Below are positions 33,373-45,463 of a stretch of DNA of 64,000 bases, one piece after another. Below the pieces are notes generated by a model. That model saw only the letters and a program-made list of their open reading frames with translations, was not told the DNA's origin and did no database searches. Position 1 is the first letter of the stretch, and each line of letters begins with the position of its first letter. The position numbers and the translations under genes are program-made. Origin of the DNA: Paramecium tetraurelia (taxonomy: Eukaryota; Ciliophora; Oligohymenophorea; Peniculida; Parameciidae); contig NW_001798984.1 of assembly GCF_000165425.1 (NCBI RefSeq), forward strand, positions 64,539 through 128,538, given 5' to 3'.

Positions 33373-34373
33373 TCAAAATGCTAATTTTTCAAGCAATTGC
33401 TCTACTTTATTACTCAATGATTCTTAATAATCTGTATTGCTGAATTCATACACTTCTGAAAATTCAAAAGTCTGACTATCATTAAGAATTGATCTCTCTA
33501 ATTCATAAATGATTGTGCTTTATTCAGAGGATTCGTTGTTTTAGACATTTTTTTGAATTTCGCTTTTCAAAGGTAAATTGTATTAATTTGTCGTTTTCTA
33601 TTTTAATTTCATCAAAGCTTCGTGATATACAAGTTATTCTGTTTATCTCTTATTTATACCAGTCCTGGTGATATTTAAGAGTGAATCTAATTCTAATTGA
33701 ACCTTGAAAACATTAGCTGAATTTGCATCTTTTTTCCATTCAATTGATACCTTTGGTTTCAAATCCGTAAAGTTGTTGATGAATTCAAGAAATGATGACT
33801 TGGCATTCTATTTTAGTTCTGCAATTGGGATATTCTGACCTCTATTTTGTAATAATGCTACATTACTTATCTAAGAGTTCCTTAAATAAAGGTTAAGTTA
33901 TTTCTCTAACATGTTCTAAATCAAATCCAGAATCGTAATATTGTGCTGCCAAAATGGCTTTTAATGATTCAGCCAGAATCTTAGGATTTCTTCTATATAA
34001 ATTAAAAATGAATATACTTTAAAGCGGTTTGATTACCTATTTGGACAATATTAGGTAAACTATATTGTAATGCAATATCTGCCAAATTTTTCTCATTAAG
34101 TAATCTTTATCTCAGCTAAACTATATCACTGGGCTTTTTAATTGAGGAATCTTTGTTGGGATATCTACTTAATGTAATGAAATACCCTCTCTAAATCAGA
34201 TAATCAGAGAAATAAAATTCTAATATCATTTATCCAATCACAACAAATTCCTCATTGTTTCCAAATGGGTATTTTATTCCTTTTTTAGATTAAAATTCTA
34301 ATTCATGAATCTTATTTGTTAAAGCTTATGCTAAAATATTTATATTTTAAAATCTAAAGATTCTATTATTCAT
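33373..34373 (-). CDS. Catalytically inactive RNase III domain plus dsRNA-binding domain, mL44-like
   Basis: Starts MNNRIFRFQNINILAQALTN. Residues about 20-190 follow an RNase III fold: FGNNEEFVVIGQMILEFYF replaces the ERLEFLGDxxL signature, then LRQRLLNEKNLADIALQY, then KILAESLKAILAAQYYDSG replaces ADxxEAxxGAxYxDxG. The metal-binding acids are changed (Glu/Asp to Val/Gln; Glu to Lys), so cleavage is not expected. A dsRBD follows: NAKSSFLEFINNFTDLKPK ... VFKVQLELDSLLN ... QLVYHEALMKLKQK. Inactive RNase III plus dsRBD is the layout of mitochondrial large-subunit protein mL44. A Dicer- or Drosha-like origin is the alternative. The C-terminus is acidic. Confidence 0.6.
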
Positions 34374-35747
34374 TTTGAAGTTTTAATAATGCTTTTAGTT
34401 TCCTGAAAATTAAATATCTCTTGACTAACAAATTAGTTAAGAAGTAAGACTTTAAATTTAATCATCAATTATAGACTTACTACATTCTCTATAAAATTGG
34501 TTCTATCTTAAATACAATAAATTAAAATCTTTTGAACGCTTTAATCAATTCTAATATATTTAAAAAAAGTATTTAAATTTAAAATTTTATACTTTTATAT
34601 ACTGGCACAACTCAAATAAAATTTCAGCCACTCAGGAGAAAACAACTAATAGAATAAGTAACCTTTCAAATTATAATTAATTGATTTAATTTAAAACAAT
34701 TTTTCAAAAGATAAATTAAAATTCTTGTTCAACAACAAAATAATATAAGGAATGTTATATAAATAACAAGAAAAAGATAACAATTATCATGCTCATTTAA
34801 AATTAAGGAGATCAATTTTCTAGTTGCACCCCATAATTTATATGTAATTCCATTTAAATCTCCTATGCTAGATGATAATTCTAATAATCAATATAAGTGT
34901 ATCTTCAAGAAAATATCATCTCTTTGATTAAGTTGATTTGAGTAATTTAATGATATCAACATACAATGAGTAAGCAAAATGATTGAGTGGTTTTCAAATT
35001 TCGGCAAGTATATTTATTAATATAATTTTTTTCTTGGGTTTGGATATTTAGAAGCAGGATATCAAAAATAAATAGCATCTTTTTTTTAACTTATATTCTC
35101 ATTATTTTTCATTTATAGTTTTTACATACATTTATTTGAATCTGCTAGTCATTAATCAATGTCTAAATTATTAATTCTGTTCCAGAAGCACATGCATTTT
35201 TAATCTCATAAGGGCTATTTTATCATTAGATTCAATTATAATTAAAGCCTTATCAGCACACTAAAGTGAATTTGTTATCGAATTAAATTTGAAGTAAGTA
35301 GGAGTTAAAACTAAATAATTGATTAATTATATTAGATTTTTGATTATCTTTCAATATTATGTATTAATTCTAGATGAATAGGTAAATATTTAGTTGATTA
35401 TTCCATGCTATCAATTACTCTTGTTGATTAAATGTACTATCTAACTAGTCACTTTTTATTTTCTCTCATAATTAATCTATCTTCTAACTTAGTAAAGCAT
35501 ATGCATCCAGCATTATAATAGAGTATAAATTATTAGTTAATATAATTCTAATTGCATGATTCATTTTCTTAATTTCTATTCTCTTTTAACGTTTGTTCCT
35601 CTTAATTAATATTTTTGTTTTGTTGTTTGAGCTATGTTCGGATTTCATGTTGAGTGCTATAATTCTACTCTTGTATTGTGTGGTCTTCAAATTTATTAAG
35701 GCAATTATAAATCAACGATCCACTTTATAAAATAATAATAAATAATA
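34374..35747. other. Longest gap without a supported gene (about 1.4 kb)
   Basis: AT-rich sequence between a minus-strand and a plus-strand gene. A minus-strand open frame between about 35720 and 35449 reads like a Gln/Asn-rich coiled coil (NKFEDHTIQEQNYSTQHE), but it has no ATG at its 5' end and runs close to the next gene's start. It may be part of an unannotated exon, a decayed gene or chance. No RNA gene or repeat array is visible. Confidence 0.35.
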
Positions 35748-36184
35748 ATGTCAGAGAATAACAAAAAATCAGTAATTATTGTGAAATAGAACTAAAAGGA
35801 GGAAGAGGAGGAGGAATCTGAATCAGAGTCTGAGTCATCTCATTGTTTCGTGAATTTTGTGAATTCTTATTCAAGGTTCATCAATGAATAAAGTGACACT
35901 TGCTTGGAGATGGGCTCAGTCCTTAATGAATTAAATGAATAAATATCGAGCTCCAAGCCTCCTTAAGGAACAGTAGAAGAGTTATAATAGATCTTAGAAA
36001 TAACTCCTTAACAGATCAATGAACTTGCTCAGCAACTCAAACAACTTCCCGATTCCAAAATATATTAGTGTATCTAAAATATTGAGAAGTAGGAAATAAT
36101 TTGTAATAAAATAGATTAAATTTGAAACTGCAATTGGATTTGAATGTTGAGATGGAGAAAGCCAAAGCAAATGGATTGATCTGA
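35748..36184 (+). CDS. Small acidic coiled-coil protein, unrecognised
   Basis: Begins MSENNKKSVIIVKQNQKEEE, with an acidic run of Glu/Ser (EEEEESESESESS). A helical region with VEELQQILEITPQQINELAQ follows. A 26-nt intron (GTAGGAAATAATTTGTAATAAAATAG) joins NIEK to LNLKLQLDLNVEMEKAKANG, restoring the frame to TGA 36182-36184. About 135 residues. The size and helical pattern resemble small adaptor subunits such as BLOC-type proteins; not confirmed. Confidence 0.6.
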
Positions 36185-36206
36185 TCAATTTTGGTTATTT
36201 TTATTT

Positions 36207-36980
36207 ATGCATTATAAAAAAACATCTAATGGAGATTAATTTACATTTCTAAATAATCGAGTGAATGAATTAATGACCTAAGTGGAAAATCTGGAGTAGA
36301 TCATTCAATAGTAGAAGAAAGAAATCAGTTATTTGGTGGCAGCTCCATTAAATGATGAAAATAATTATCTCAAAGAAAAAATGAAACTCTTAGAATAAGA
36401 GAATACATAGTAAATGGAATACTATGAGGAGATAATACTCCAACATGAATTGAGAAACCAAGAATACGTAACCAAAGTCAAAGAAGAACAACACTCATTT
36501 CAATTATAAATAGACCAATTGGAAATGAAAATTCAGATCATCTTGGAACACAACGATAAGTTATAAGAATAAATGAATTAGAGAGACAACATTGAATTGC
36601 AATAGAAGTTTTAAAAACTTATGTAAGATCATAATCAAATCTAGTCAAATTTTGAAATCTCGAACAAAGACTTTTAATTGCTTAAACAAGAGAAAGACAA
36701 ACAAGACTAGGAATTATGGCTGTTGAAAAATTAAAATGCATAAATTAAAACTCAATACATTTATCAATAGGAATAATCTAATCAAAAAGATCTAGAATGC
36801 AGTTAATTAGTAAATGAATTAAGTTACTTATAAAATTAACTGCACACTTAAATTTAATAGAACAAAGATCTCAAAAAATATAATGACGATAAAAGTGTAA
36901 TCATTGATTAATTGACAAAGTAGCTTTAAGAATTAAACTAGTATTTGATTGATCATAAATTTATATCATAATAATAGTGA
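36207..36980 (+). CDS. Coiled-coil protein, unrecognised
   Basis: An intron-free 257-codon frame from ATG 36207 to TGA 36978. Apart from the first 20 residues it is one long coiled coil, extremely rich in Gln, Glu, Asn and Leu (YYEEIILQHELRNQEYVTK, FQLQIDQLEMKIQIILEH). Many Gln are encoded by TAA/TAG, giving a continuous frame only under the ciliate code. The 22-bp spacing from the preceding gene is very short. A cytoskeletal or basal-body role is plausible but unsupported. Confidence 0.6.
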
Positions 36981-37069
36981 TCCTATAATATTGCCTAAAT
37001 CTAGAGCTCCTATTAATCCTAATATTAAATAACAAATAAAATTACATTCGTTTTTTACAATTAATTTTT

Positions 37070-38493
37070 ATGAGTCCAAAAAATAATATTCCTTTATTCA
37101 ATTTAACCCAGATAATAGTAGGGATTGTCGCATTTTCCCAAGGAGTTCAGCATTTGGCAGATTTATCAATTCAATACTTATATAAGGATGATTTTCATGT
37201 ATCACCAAGTAGGATGGGAGTGTATATTGGACTATCGTAATTGCCATGGTATAATAAATATTTAGTTTATTCATAGGATTATTAAACCTGTTTGGGGAAT
37301 TATTTGCGATTCCTTTCCTATTTTAGGTTCCAGGAGAAAAGCCTATATTGTGTTCTGTGGTTTTTTAAGTTTCATTGGATGGCAATTAATGGCATATACA
37401 GGAGTTGACAATGCTTATGTGGCTGTTGCTTTACTAATTATGATATCATCTTCTGTTTGTATTTGCAATGTAGTTGGAGGTAAAAATAAGTTAAATTGTA
37501 GAGGCGTTAATGGTTGAATAATGTGCAAATGATCATGCAGCAAATAATGTATCGGTGTTCTTTGGATTCAAAGCTGCAGGTGGATTAATTAGTGCTTATT
37601 TTTCAGGGATGTTGCTTATGTATCTAACTAAAAGACAAAGTAAACCTCCTTTACATAATAAATAGTATTCCTTATTAATAGCATATTCCCATTAACGATG
37701 GCATTGCTTTCTTTGAAATTGAAAGAGACTGAATAAACTCAATAATCATAAAATATAAAGGAAGTTTTGAGTACGTTCTGGACATTTTTCTCAAATCCCA
37801 AAATCTATTAGTAAATATTTAATCTAATTCAAGAGGCCTGTATTGTTAATTTTAGCATTCATGATGGTACCTTCAAGTAGTTCAATAATGTTTTATTTTT
37901 ATACAGAAGTCTTGCATTTTACTCCGAAATTCATGGGATATTTGAAATTCATTAGTTGTTTAGGAACACTTCTGGCAATTTTATTGTATAGAAATTTCTT
38001 AAAGGATATCGCATTTTAAAAGATATTCATCACTACTACAATTTCATTTTTCTTTTGCTATCTCTCAACGATACCTTTGGTTACAAGAATGAATGTATAA
38101 TGGGGAATAGATGATAGATTTTTCTGTCTCGGTGATTCAGTTATCTTATAATTTATTGGAGAATTGAATTTGTTACCTATATTAGTGTATGCATGCAAAA
38201 TATGTCCTAAAAATATTGAAGCTACCATGTATGCTATGCTTATGGCTACGATGAACTTTGGAACTTTTGCTGGAGGATAATTAGGCAATTTTATCTTATA
38301 TGAAATGGGAATCAATTAATAAGATTATTCTAAGCTATATATTTTTATTGCTCTTTCAAGTATCTTCTTTATTTTACCTCTGCCATGGATTCATTTAATA
38401 AATGACAAAGCCATACCAATTGAAAAAGAATAAGAGCCTACTTAGATTTAAGATGTGGAGGAATAATAAAAGTTGATTGCTGAAGAAGAATGA
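37070..38493 (+). CDS. Folate-biopterin transporter (BT1/FBT) family membrane protein
   Basis: A 12-helix major-facilitator-type transporter of the FBT/BT1 family, found in kinetoplastids, apicomplexa, ciliates and plants; substrates include folates and pterins. Family features: LADLSIQYLYKDDFHVSPS (first helix end), RIIKPVWGIICDSFPILG, GSRRKAYIVFCGFLSFIGW, and an internal ANDHAANNVSVFFGFKAAG block. Micro-introns lie near 37250 (28 nt), 37480 (22 nt), 37641 (26 nt) and about 37810. The later helices (MMVPSSSIMFYFYTEVLHF, GFCFLCLGDSVI-like region) complete about 450 residues. The cytosolic tail is acidic (IEKEQEPTQIQDVEEQ). Confidence 0.78.
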
Positions 38494-39158
38494 ATTACAA
38501 TAATAAAATAATATCAATTCAATACATAATTTTCATTATTTTGAAATGTCCCAAATTACTTTAATCTTAAAAATTAATGCGAGTTTTTTTATAAAATTAT
38601 TGGTCTTAATTGAGTTAAAACACTCTAAAATTAGTATTTTATAAGTCAATTTTAAAATCAAGGACTAAACTCATGGTTGCAAAATGGATTAATTCTAATT
38701 AATAAACATATGTTTTCAAGTCTATAATTGAATTTTAGATTTTTGGTGATTATTAAATTATAATAAAAACTAATTCGTTCAAAAAAAATAATTTTCATTA
38801 GAAACTAAGTAAATATGAGGATATTTTAATCAAGATTTAATTATTCTTAATTTCAAAGGCAAAAAACTAAAGAAAATTTAAAGTTTTTCTCTTAAATAAT
38901 TGAAAATTCAAATTATTGTTTTTGTCCATTAAGGTAAATATAATTATAAACCAGCATGACTTGGTGTAATCTGATATTATAAAGGATAATCAAAATATTT
39001 ATATCAAAAACATTTTATGATATTCTGAAAATTGTATTATTAATATATTAAATAGAGCATGATTAGAATTACTTTAGATTTCTTAGTTCTTGAAGTACCT
39101 TCTTATAATAACTATTATATAGATTATTTTAGATGTTAAGATTGTATTTAATTTTAAA
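38494..39158. other. AT-rich intergenic stretch, convergent 3' flanks
   Basis: About 665 bp between two convergent genes. Only short open frames without family similarity are present. Nothing else is seen. Confidence 0.4.
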
Positions 39159-40403
39159 TCAAAATGCTGGTGGGAATTCAAAATCACCAAATTCAGATGG
39201 AATTTAATATGTGCCAGGACCAGGGACTTAAGATGAATGATGTAATTACATTATTTATTTTTAATCTCCTAGGTCTATCTTTCTTAATAGCCAAATCGAA
39301 ATCCACTTCTAGTAGAATATTATGAAGGCAAATAGTTTCTTGGATCTCCTATGTCTCCAGGGGGATCATAAGTTCCAGGGCCAGGAATCTTTTTAACTCT
39401 TTGAGATTAAGCAGTAGACGGAGAAATAACAGGAGCTCCACTACTTTTATATTTCCCAACAAAGTAATTTCCTTTTTAACTGAAACCACCTACATTATAT
39501 CGACCTGGGGCAGGAGTTGTGGATTCAAGGTAAATGTCTAAGAAATAAAGGGATAAAATGTACGTTTGGCTGATGTCCTTTCTCCCATGGAATATTTATA
39601 AGTAGTGACGATGTCTTTGACTTAATATAAATTGGGAGCAGGATTAGTATTAGGTCTGCCATGAAGACCTTTGGATAGGGTTTCATCTCTTCCATAGGCA
39701 AATTTGACTCCTGGCTTTGGTTATAATTTGACATTGTAATCTGTAGGGCCAGGAATATATTTGTCCCGTTTTGTGAAATCAGATTTAATCCCAAATCCTA
39801 GGGCTGCTGATCTCTTACTTAATTGTGTTTAAATTCTAGAATAAATATGAGGATTTACTATGAATCATAGAACTACATTGAACAATAACTCTCTTTGGGC
39901 TTGGAAAACCTTTGAGCTTTAGAAAAGGTGTATTGCTATTTTGCATGAGATCTGTTTATTTAATCATGAATTATTCTGGTATCAAATTATTCTGCTGTTC
40001 TTAGATGTAGAAATGAGCTTGAATTTCTTTTATTATAAATCTATTCAAGTGTTTTAAATGTCCTTTCAGTAGTTGTTTTAACTCGTTATTACTTTTCAGT
40101 TTCTAATCGTCTATTCTAATCTTTTCTCTATGTAGTAGTTTCCATCTCTCCTTAGGTTGCTATCCTTTTAGTTTCATCATTTCCTTCCTTTTTTTAATTG
40201 TGTTGTTCTTCATGTTCTTCTATTCTCTATGGATCTTAATGATCTTCAACTTAATCTAAACCTTCGTTTTCATTTTACTAAACATTTTCATTTTGTGTTT
40301 ATTTTTATTCTTCATCTTCATTTTATTATTATAACTATTCTGTATTTTGATTATTGTCTATTTACTCTTACTGAATCTCCTCTTATTAAATCAATTAGTT
40401 CAT
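39159..40403 (-). CDS. SHIPPO/STPG-repeat ciliary protein (ODF3-like)
   Basis: About 400 residues. The first 60 are an acidic, Gln-rich disordered head (MNQLIQQEEIQQEQIDNNQ). Next comes a charged region with YTFSKAQRFSKPKESY. At least four PGP-type repeats follow: IPGPTDYNVK, NPAPNLYQVK, TPAPGRYNVGG and IPGPGTYDPPGD. The protein ends with a fifth, PGPGTYQIPSEFGDFEF. These repeats occur in SHIPPO1/ODF3 and STPG proteins, which sit inside or along axonemal doublet microtubules. A 23-nt intron (GTAAAT...TTCTAG, near 39850) and at least two others keep the frame. The start is the ATG that opens the whole Gln-rich frame. Confidence 0.82.
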
Positions 40404-40579
40404 TGTTATTTAATTATATTTAATTTTATAAAAATAAATACATTCTCAAATATTGTAGTTTATTTGATGATGAAATACAGATTTAAAACTTACACTTCCT
40501 TGTTTATATTAATAAATTAATGCATTTAATATATAATCCACATGATGTCTTATATATATATATATAAATATATTTAAAG

Positions 40580-43389
40580 TCAAACAGCAACTTCACTAAT
40601 ATATCTTTCGATGGTCCACCCTCTTTTCACATATTCATCTAATTATTATACTTGTTTTCCAAATATCACTTATGATGTCTAACCGTCAGCCATTTGCTTT
40701 AACACATATTGAGCTTGCTCCTTCACATCTTCTTCAGAAACTGCCAATATCTATTACATTTTCTCAGGATCTTCAATGCTAAAACTACCTAATTTTGCTG
40801 AATTCAAATTATCCTAATCTAGACATTCTAGTAATAAATGAACTGCATTTTCAAATATTCTGTAGGTTCTGAGTGTATGAATATCATTGACAGTATAAAA
40901 TGTCAATTTCCCTGTGTTATATTGACAGTATCCTAATTGTGAATCGTTACAATATTAAGGAATGAATATATGTGTTAGGAGATTAGATAAAATGTAATTA
41001 GCTGGTTTATGGGCAATTTGGATTGTTTCAGTAACACAGTTTGTGTGAGTGTTTAAGGCAACATATAATTTTAAGTATTGAAACTCCTATTTGAATGGAA
41101 CTACTTCATACTTTTACTCGAAGTCTATTTTATTCATCAAGTAATCTAAAGATACATTTATATAGTAATACCATCAAATTATAACTTGATATTTGTCAAT
41201 AGTAAGTTTAGTTAAGAGTTGATTTTATCTTTTAAAAGGGGATTTGAATATACTTCGAAAGACTAGATGTTCTTATTCATTATTTTATAGAAACAAGCAA
41301 TTAATTGCTGACTCAATTGTTCCAATATCTGTTTTGCACTATAATTTTTTAAGATATCAACTTCTAATTAACAAATTTTCCTTGCTTATTAAATGATGGG
41401 GTATTTCTCTTATTAGGAATATGAGACAGCAATCTAAGGGATGTCCTCATTGCTTAAATAATTAGCACTTATGATAGACAAGGATTAACTTATCAATTCT
41501 AAATTATCCAAACCTGGATCAGTTACTAATTGAAATTATTAAAAGGCTTCCTCAATATTCTTATCCAAACAGATCAATTCTATAATTAATTTATCTTCAA
41601 CCACAGAACACTCTAAATCATGTTAACTTACTTATTTATTGAAAAGCTCAGGTAATATGTCTTTTAAAATGCAAATGGTTTCATAATCCTTTTGACTAAA
41701 TTAACTTACATCGATGATCCATCTGATGTTGCTTTGTTGAGGGTGTTTAGCTGCAAAAATACTACAAGGAATGTTAACTATTAAATAGAAGGTATTAAAT
41801 ACAATTTAGATCTAATTTGATTGAATTCTTCTATTTCAACAACGGTATGATGTTGGCAGCATTTAATTTAGGTAATGATTCTAAACTCAAAACATCTGTG
41901 TCTTCCTCTATGATTTTTTATTATTCAGATAGTTATTGATAGTTCACTTGTAATTATTTCAAATGCTATTTAATTTCTGTAGTCATGTCTTCGATATAAT
42001 ATTGATCAGCCTCCATATTCACAGTGCATTTATCTTTAGTAAAATACTTTTCGATTAAAGATTAGAAATCTTCGCTTTTGCATTCCTAGTTTAAGTATAT
42101 TGATGGTTTGACATTATTTATAATATATGGAATTATATCGGATACATTAATTGATCTTCTTAATCTGATTCTATCCAATGCAATATTGATAATATTTTAA
42201 GGTATTACCTGATAGATATTATCAGTTATTTATTTCATAAATGTATACAATTCTTGTTCGCATTCCTTGTTATTAAATCCGAATTATATAATTTAATTGT
42301 GTAAAGTCATATCTGCTCCGAAATTGAGACAATACTATCCATACTTCTCAAGAATGGGTCTTAATCCATAATCCTAAATATCATGCAACAAAAATGATAG
42401 AATTCCTAACTTGAAATAATCTTCAGGTGTTTCAGTTAGATTAGCACCTCTATAAGCAAATGAAAATGAAGGCTATCCTTTCAATGATAATCTAGGTTCA
42501 AACAATTTAGCAGGTTGGTAATCCAATTACTTAATCGGTTTGATGGTATTTTAATGTTATTCAATTAAATCATTAAAATATTAACAATATTATAAAACAT
42601 CTATGTCTCCTACAGTCACAAGGTAAGCATTAGACAAGTGAATGTAATCCTTATAATATTGCTAACATCTTTCATAACTCGCATTAGTCATCTCTTTTGG
42701 AATTCCCCCTGTAGTGTACTGATAAGCAGTTCCTTCTAGAAGATGCTTGCGAACTGCCTCTGCATGAATAAAATCTGGTTATTCTAATTGTTTTATCATT
42801 TAATCGTAAACTATGCCTCTGAGTATGAGTTCATTCCCTCCAAGTACTTGAACTCTAATTTGCTAGAGGAAATCAACTTCCCTGAACATAGGTCTGAAAA
42901 CTTATTCAAAAGTGAGATTGAAAAGTTGTTTCAAGTCTTCAAATAAAGCAGATTAAACCTAAAACACCGTATGATCTGTGCTAACATAAGGCACTAAATC
43001 TGGAGGTTGTAGAGAGCGTCCTCTCATATGAGACCATGCATCTCTGACTGGATATCTTTATGAACCACATGTTAAGATTTATTATACAATATGTGGAATT
43101 CCACTATTATCGATAGCTGGAGTTTTAAATATCAAAGCTCCTTGATTCACAATAGAATTAGTTGCAAAATGAATATAATTTGTATTAGTAGTTGTGTGAT
43201 GCATTTTATAACACAATGTCTAAAAATCTCTTGATCTATAGAATTCATCGACTTTAAAGTTATTATAAGTTTCACCTTCTTTCAATTACTGTTTAAATAC
43301 ACCTCTAACTAATATTTGATTACTTCAACATACCTGACTTGATATTATGTGATGGTACTAAATTATGCTTTTCTTAATTAATTCAACAT
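40580..43389 (-). CDS. M16C (presequence protease/PreP-like) homologue lacking the metal-binding motif
   Basis: About 900 residues, homologous to PreP/PITRM1/falcilysin, the mitochondrial presequence peptidases. A 29-nt intron (GTATGT...GTTAG) joins the first exon, MLNQLRKAQFSTITQQY, whose basic start looks like an import signal. Family blocks: NQGALIFKTPAIDNSGIPHI, CGSQRYPVRDAWSHM, YVSTDHTVF, FRPMFREVDFLQQ, then NELILRGIVYDQM and GTAYQYTTGGIPKEM. The zinc motif HxxEH reads HIVQQ (both lost residues are TAA Gln codons), and the downstream FNEM Glu is Gln (YDQM). All metal ligands but one are gone, so it should not be an active peptidase. It ends ERYISEVAV at TGA 40580-40582. Confidence 0.8.
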
Positions 43390-43483
43390 TAATTATAAAA
43401 ATTTATGACAAAAGCAGCTTAATCTTGTAATTATCAATTAATCATTAAATTAATGAAGTAATTGTTTAAATCTATGGAATAAT
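43390..43483. other. Divergent 5' flank
   Basis: Short AT-rich sequence upstream of the M16C-like gene (minus) and of the candidate plus-strand frame beginning at 43484. Nothing specific is seen. Confidence 0.3.
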
Positions 43484-43864
43484 ATGATGGAAAATGAGTA
43501 TTATGAGTAATAGTAGAACTATATTGAATGCAACTAGAATTTTCAAAAAGGTGCTTGCTGTTCATAAGGATACTTGATATTGTTAAAACTGAACTAAAAT
43601 CAAATGTAAATTCAGTTTATATGGGTTTTATATAGAATCAATAATGAACAATAATTTTAAAAACTACGTTTTAATTACATCAACAAAGTTTATAATATAT
43701 AAATTCCAGAAATATTGCTATTGTTCTATCTCGAATTTTAAGTATTTTATTCGGAAGTGAATGCAGTAAAAGGTCGCAGTCCATTCTACATTAATTTGAG
43801 ATTTTTCAGTCTCTGTAATATGTTATATATTGTATAATCTATTATTATAATAAACATCATTTGA
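43484..43864 (+). CDS. Candidate small protein, weak
   Basis: A 126-codon frame from MMENEYYEQQQNYIECNQNF to TGA 43862, only 2 bp before the Myb gene start. The first 40 residues are Gln/Tyr/Cys-rich and protein-like. The rest is hydrophobic and less convincing. It may instead be the 5' leader of the Myb gene. No supporting homology is recognised. Confidence 0.25.
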
Positions 43865-43866
43865 TA

Positions 43867-44838
43867 ATGCAAAAAAAAACGCCCTTAAATAGGTAGGTGG
43901 TTTTGGAATGGTTTGAATAGCCAGATGAACTACTAGCTAATGCTCTTCTGAGAAATTATTAATTCACATTCTCGAAATTACCTGAGCAAGAAGAAATATA
44001 ATTAATTTTATGCTCAGTTGAAAAAGCTTACAATAGCAAACGAGGGGCCTGGACTCCTTGTCAAGATAAGTTTCTTAATCTTGCTGTTTTGGGGATATGC
44101 CTGAGAAATCATGTAAGACCGGTTGAGCTGGTATTTATATTTCCTATTTTTCTAGTCTCCATAATATTGGGAGTAGATTTCGAGGTTGTTTAGATTTCAT
44201 AATTGGAAATCATGCAGGAATAGATGGTTAGAAGAGTGTCACAAAAAAGCAAGTTGGACACCCTAAGAAGACAGAGTCTTAAAAGAATTACAGTAATTTA
44301 AACCAAATAAATGGTGTGAGATTGCTTTGGATTTGATGAGGATTTGTAAAACTCCGTATGTTCGATAAGGAAAATAATGTCGTGATAGGTGGATAAATAA
44401 ACTAGATCCCAATATCGTCAAGTAGTTTAATATATATATAATTCAATTAGTTTGCCTTGGACAAGAGAAGAGGAGCTTTTATTGTTTAAGGAAATTGAAC
44501 AAAGAGGAAAAAAATGGGCTGAAATTTCTCTCCAAGTGTTTTAATTGAAGAGGACAGAAAACACAATCAAAAACAGATATTACAATCTTTTGAAATAAGC
44601 AGAAGCAAAAATGAAATTCGGAAGGATAACAAAAGAATTGAAAAATAAAATATTGGTCGATTCGGTCATTAATCAATTAGAAACATCTATAAATTATTAA
44701 CCCAAGTTAGAACAAGGGGAAGAATATTAAGTCAAAAATTACCAAATCCATTTATTTGACTTCGATAATATTGATAACTATGAGGAAATTGTTCTCATTT
44801 CTAAAGGAAAACTTGTTAAATTAAATGATCAGTAGTGA
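43867..44838 (+). CDS. Myb-repeat DNA-binding protein
   Basis: Contains three Myb/SANT-type helix-turn-helix units after removal of introns near 44130 (25 nt) and 44428-44453 (26 nt). Repeat 1: GAWTPCQDKFLNLAVL ... SRLFRFHNWKSCRNRWLEE. Repeat 2: ASWTPQEDRVLKELQQF ... RQGKQCRDRWINKLDP. Repeat 3: LPWTREEELLLFKEIEQ ... RTENTIKNRYYNLLKQ. The regularly spaced Trp residues and the CRxRW/IKNRY recognition helices are typical of c-Myb-type R1R2R3 or CDC5/SNAPc4-like factors. The N-terminal 70 residues and the acidic C-terminal tail are not recognisable. Nuclear transcription role is inferred from the domain. Confidence 0.85.
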
Positions 44839-45463
44839 TTTTAATTTTATTTATATTTGGATATCTTATATTAGTATGTTAATCATTAAAATTTAAATTA
44901 TGATTATAAATTCTGTTATTTTGAAAAAATTAAATCTCATTTTAATAATTAGGTTTCTCATATATTCAAAAAAAATTAACATTTTATTTAATCCACATAA
45001 ACTGAGTTATCAAAAGGATTGTTAATATACCATTTTTATTCACACTCTCTATTTGAAAAATAATATTATAAATATATCTATTAAAATTGATTGACTAATC
45101 AAAATCTACACTCTTTATAGGGAAATGGAGTATTTAAAGAAATTTTCAGCATTTTTTTTGAAAATTTAACAGAATAATAAATTATTATATTATAATGAAA
45201 TGAAGATAATATGATTAAACAGAACAGCATAAATTCTTAATTTAATATTCTATAATATATATACTTATCGAATTAGAGACTTTTTGTCCATATTTGCCAT
45301 AAAAACAATTGATTTTAAAATCGATTAGAATTCAAATTAATTGTCTTAAAATGGATTACATCCATTCTAGCTCTTACAAAAAGTGTAAAAATATATTGAA
45401 AGAGTTTTCGAGATTATTTACATATTGCCATGTCAATATTGTACTGATTTTAATATAATTGAA
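44839..45463. other. AT-rich intergenic stretch, convergent 3' flanks
   Basis: About 625 bp with no supported gene. Long A/T runs; short frames only. Confidence 0.4.

Noticed and set aside
39525-39794. Minus-strand frame starting MGLNLISQNG
   Set aside because: It is an out-of-frame reading of the SHIPPO-repeat gene; the PGP repeats lie in the neighbouring frame.
40229-40423. Plus-strand frame rich in Phe, Leu and His
   Set aside because: It is the antisense of the Gln/Glu-rich head of the SHIPPO gene, which explains its odd composition.
40550-40575. TA dinucleotide repeat
   Set aside because: A short simple repeat typical of AT-rich intergenic DNA, with no evidence of function.
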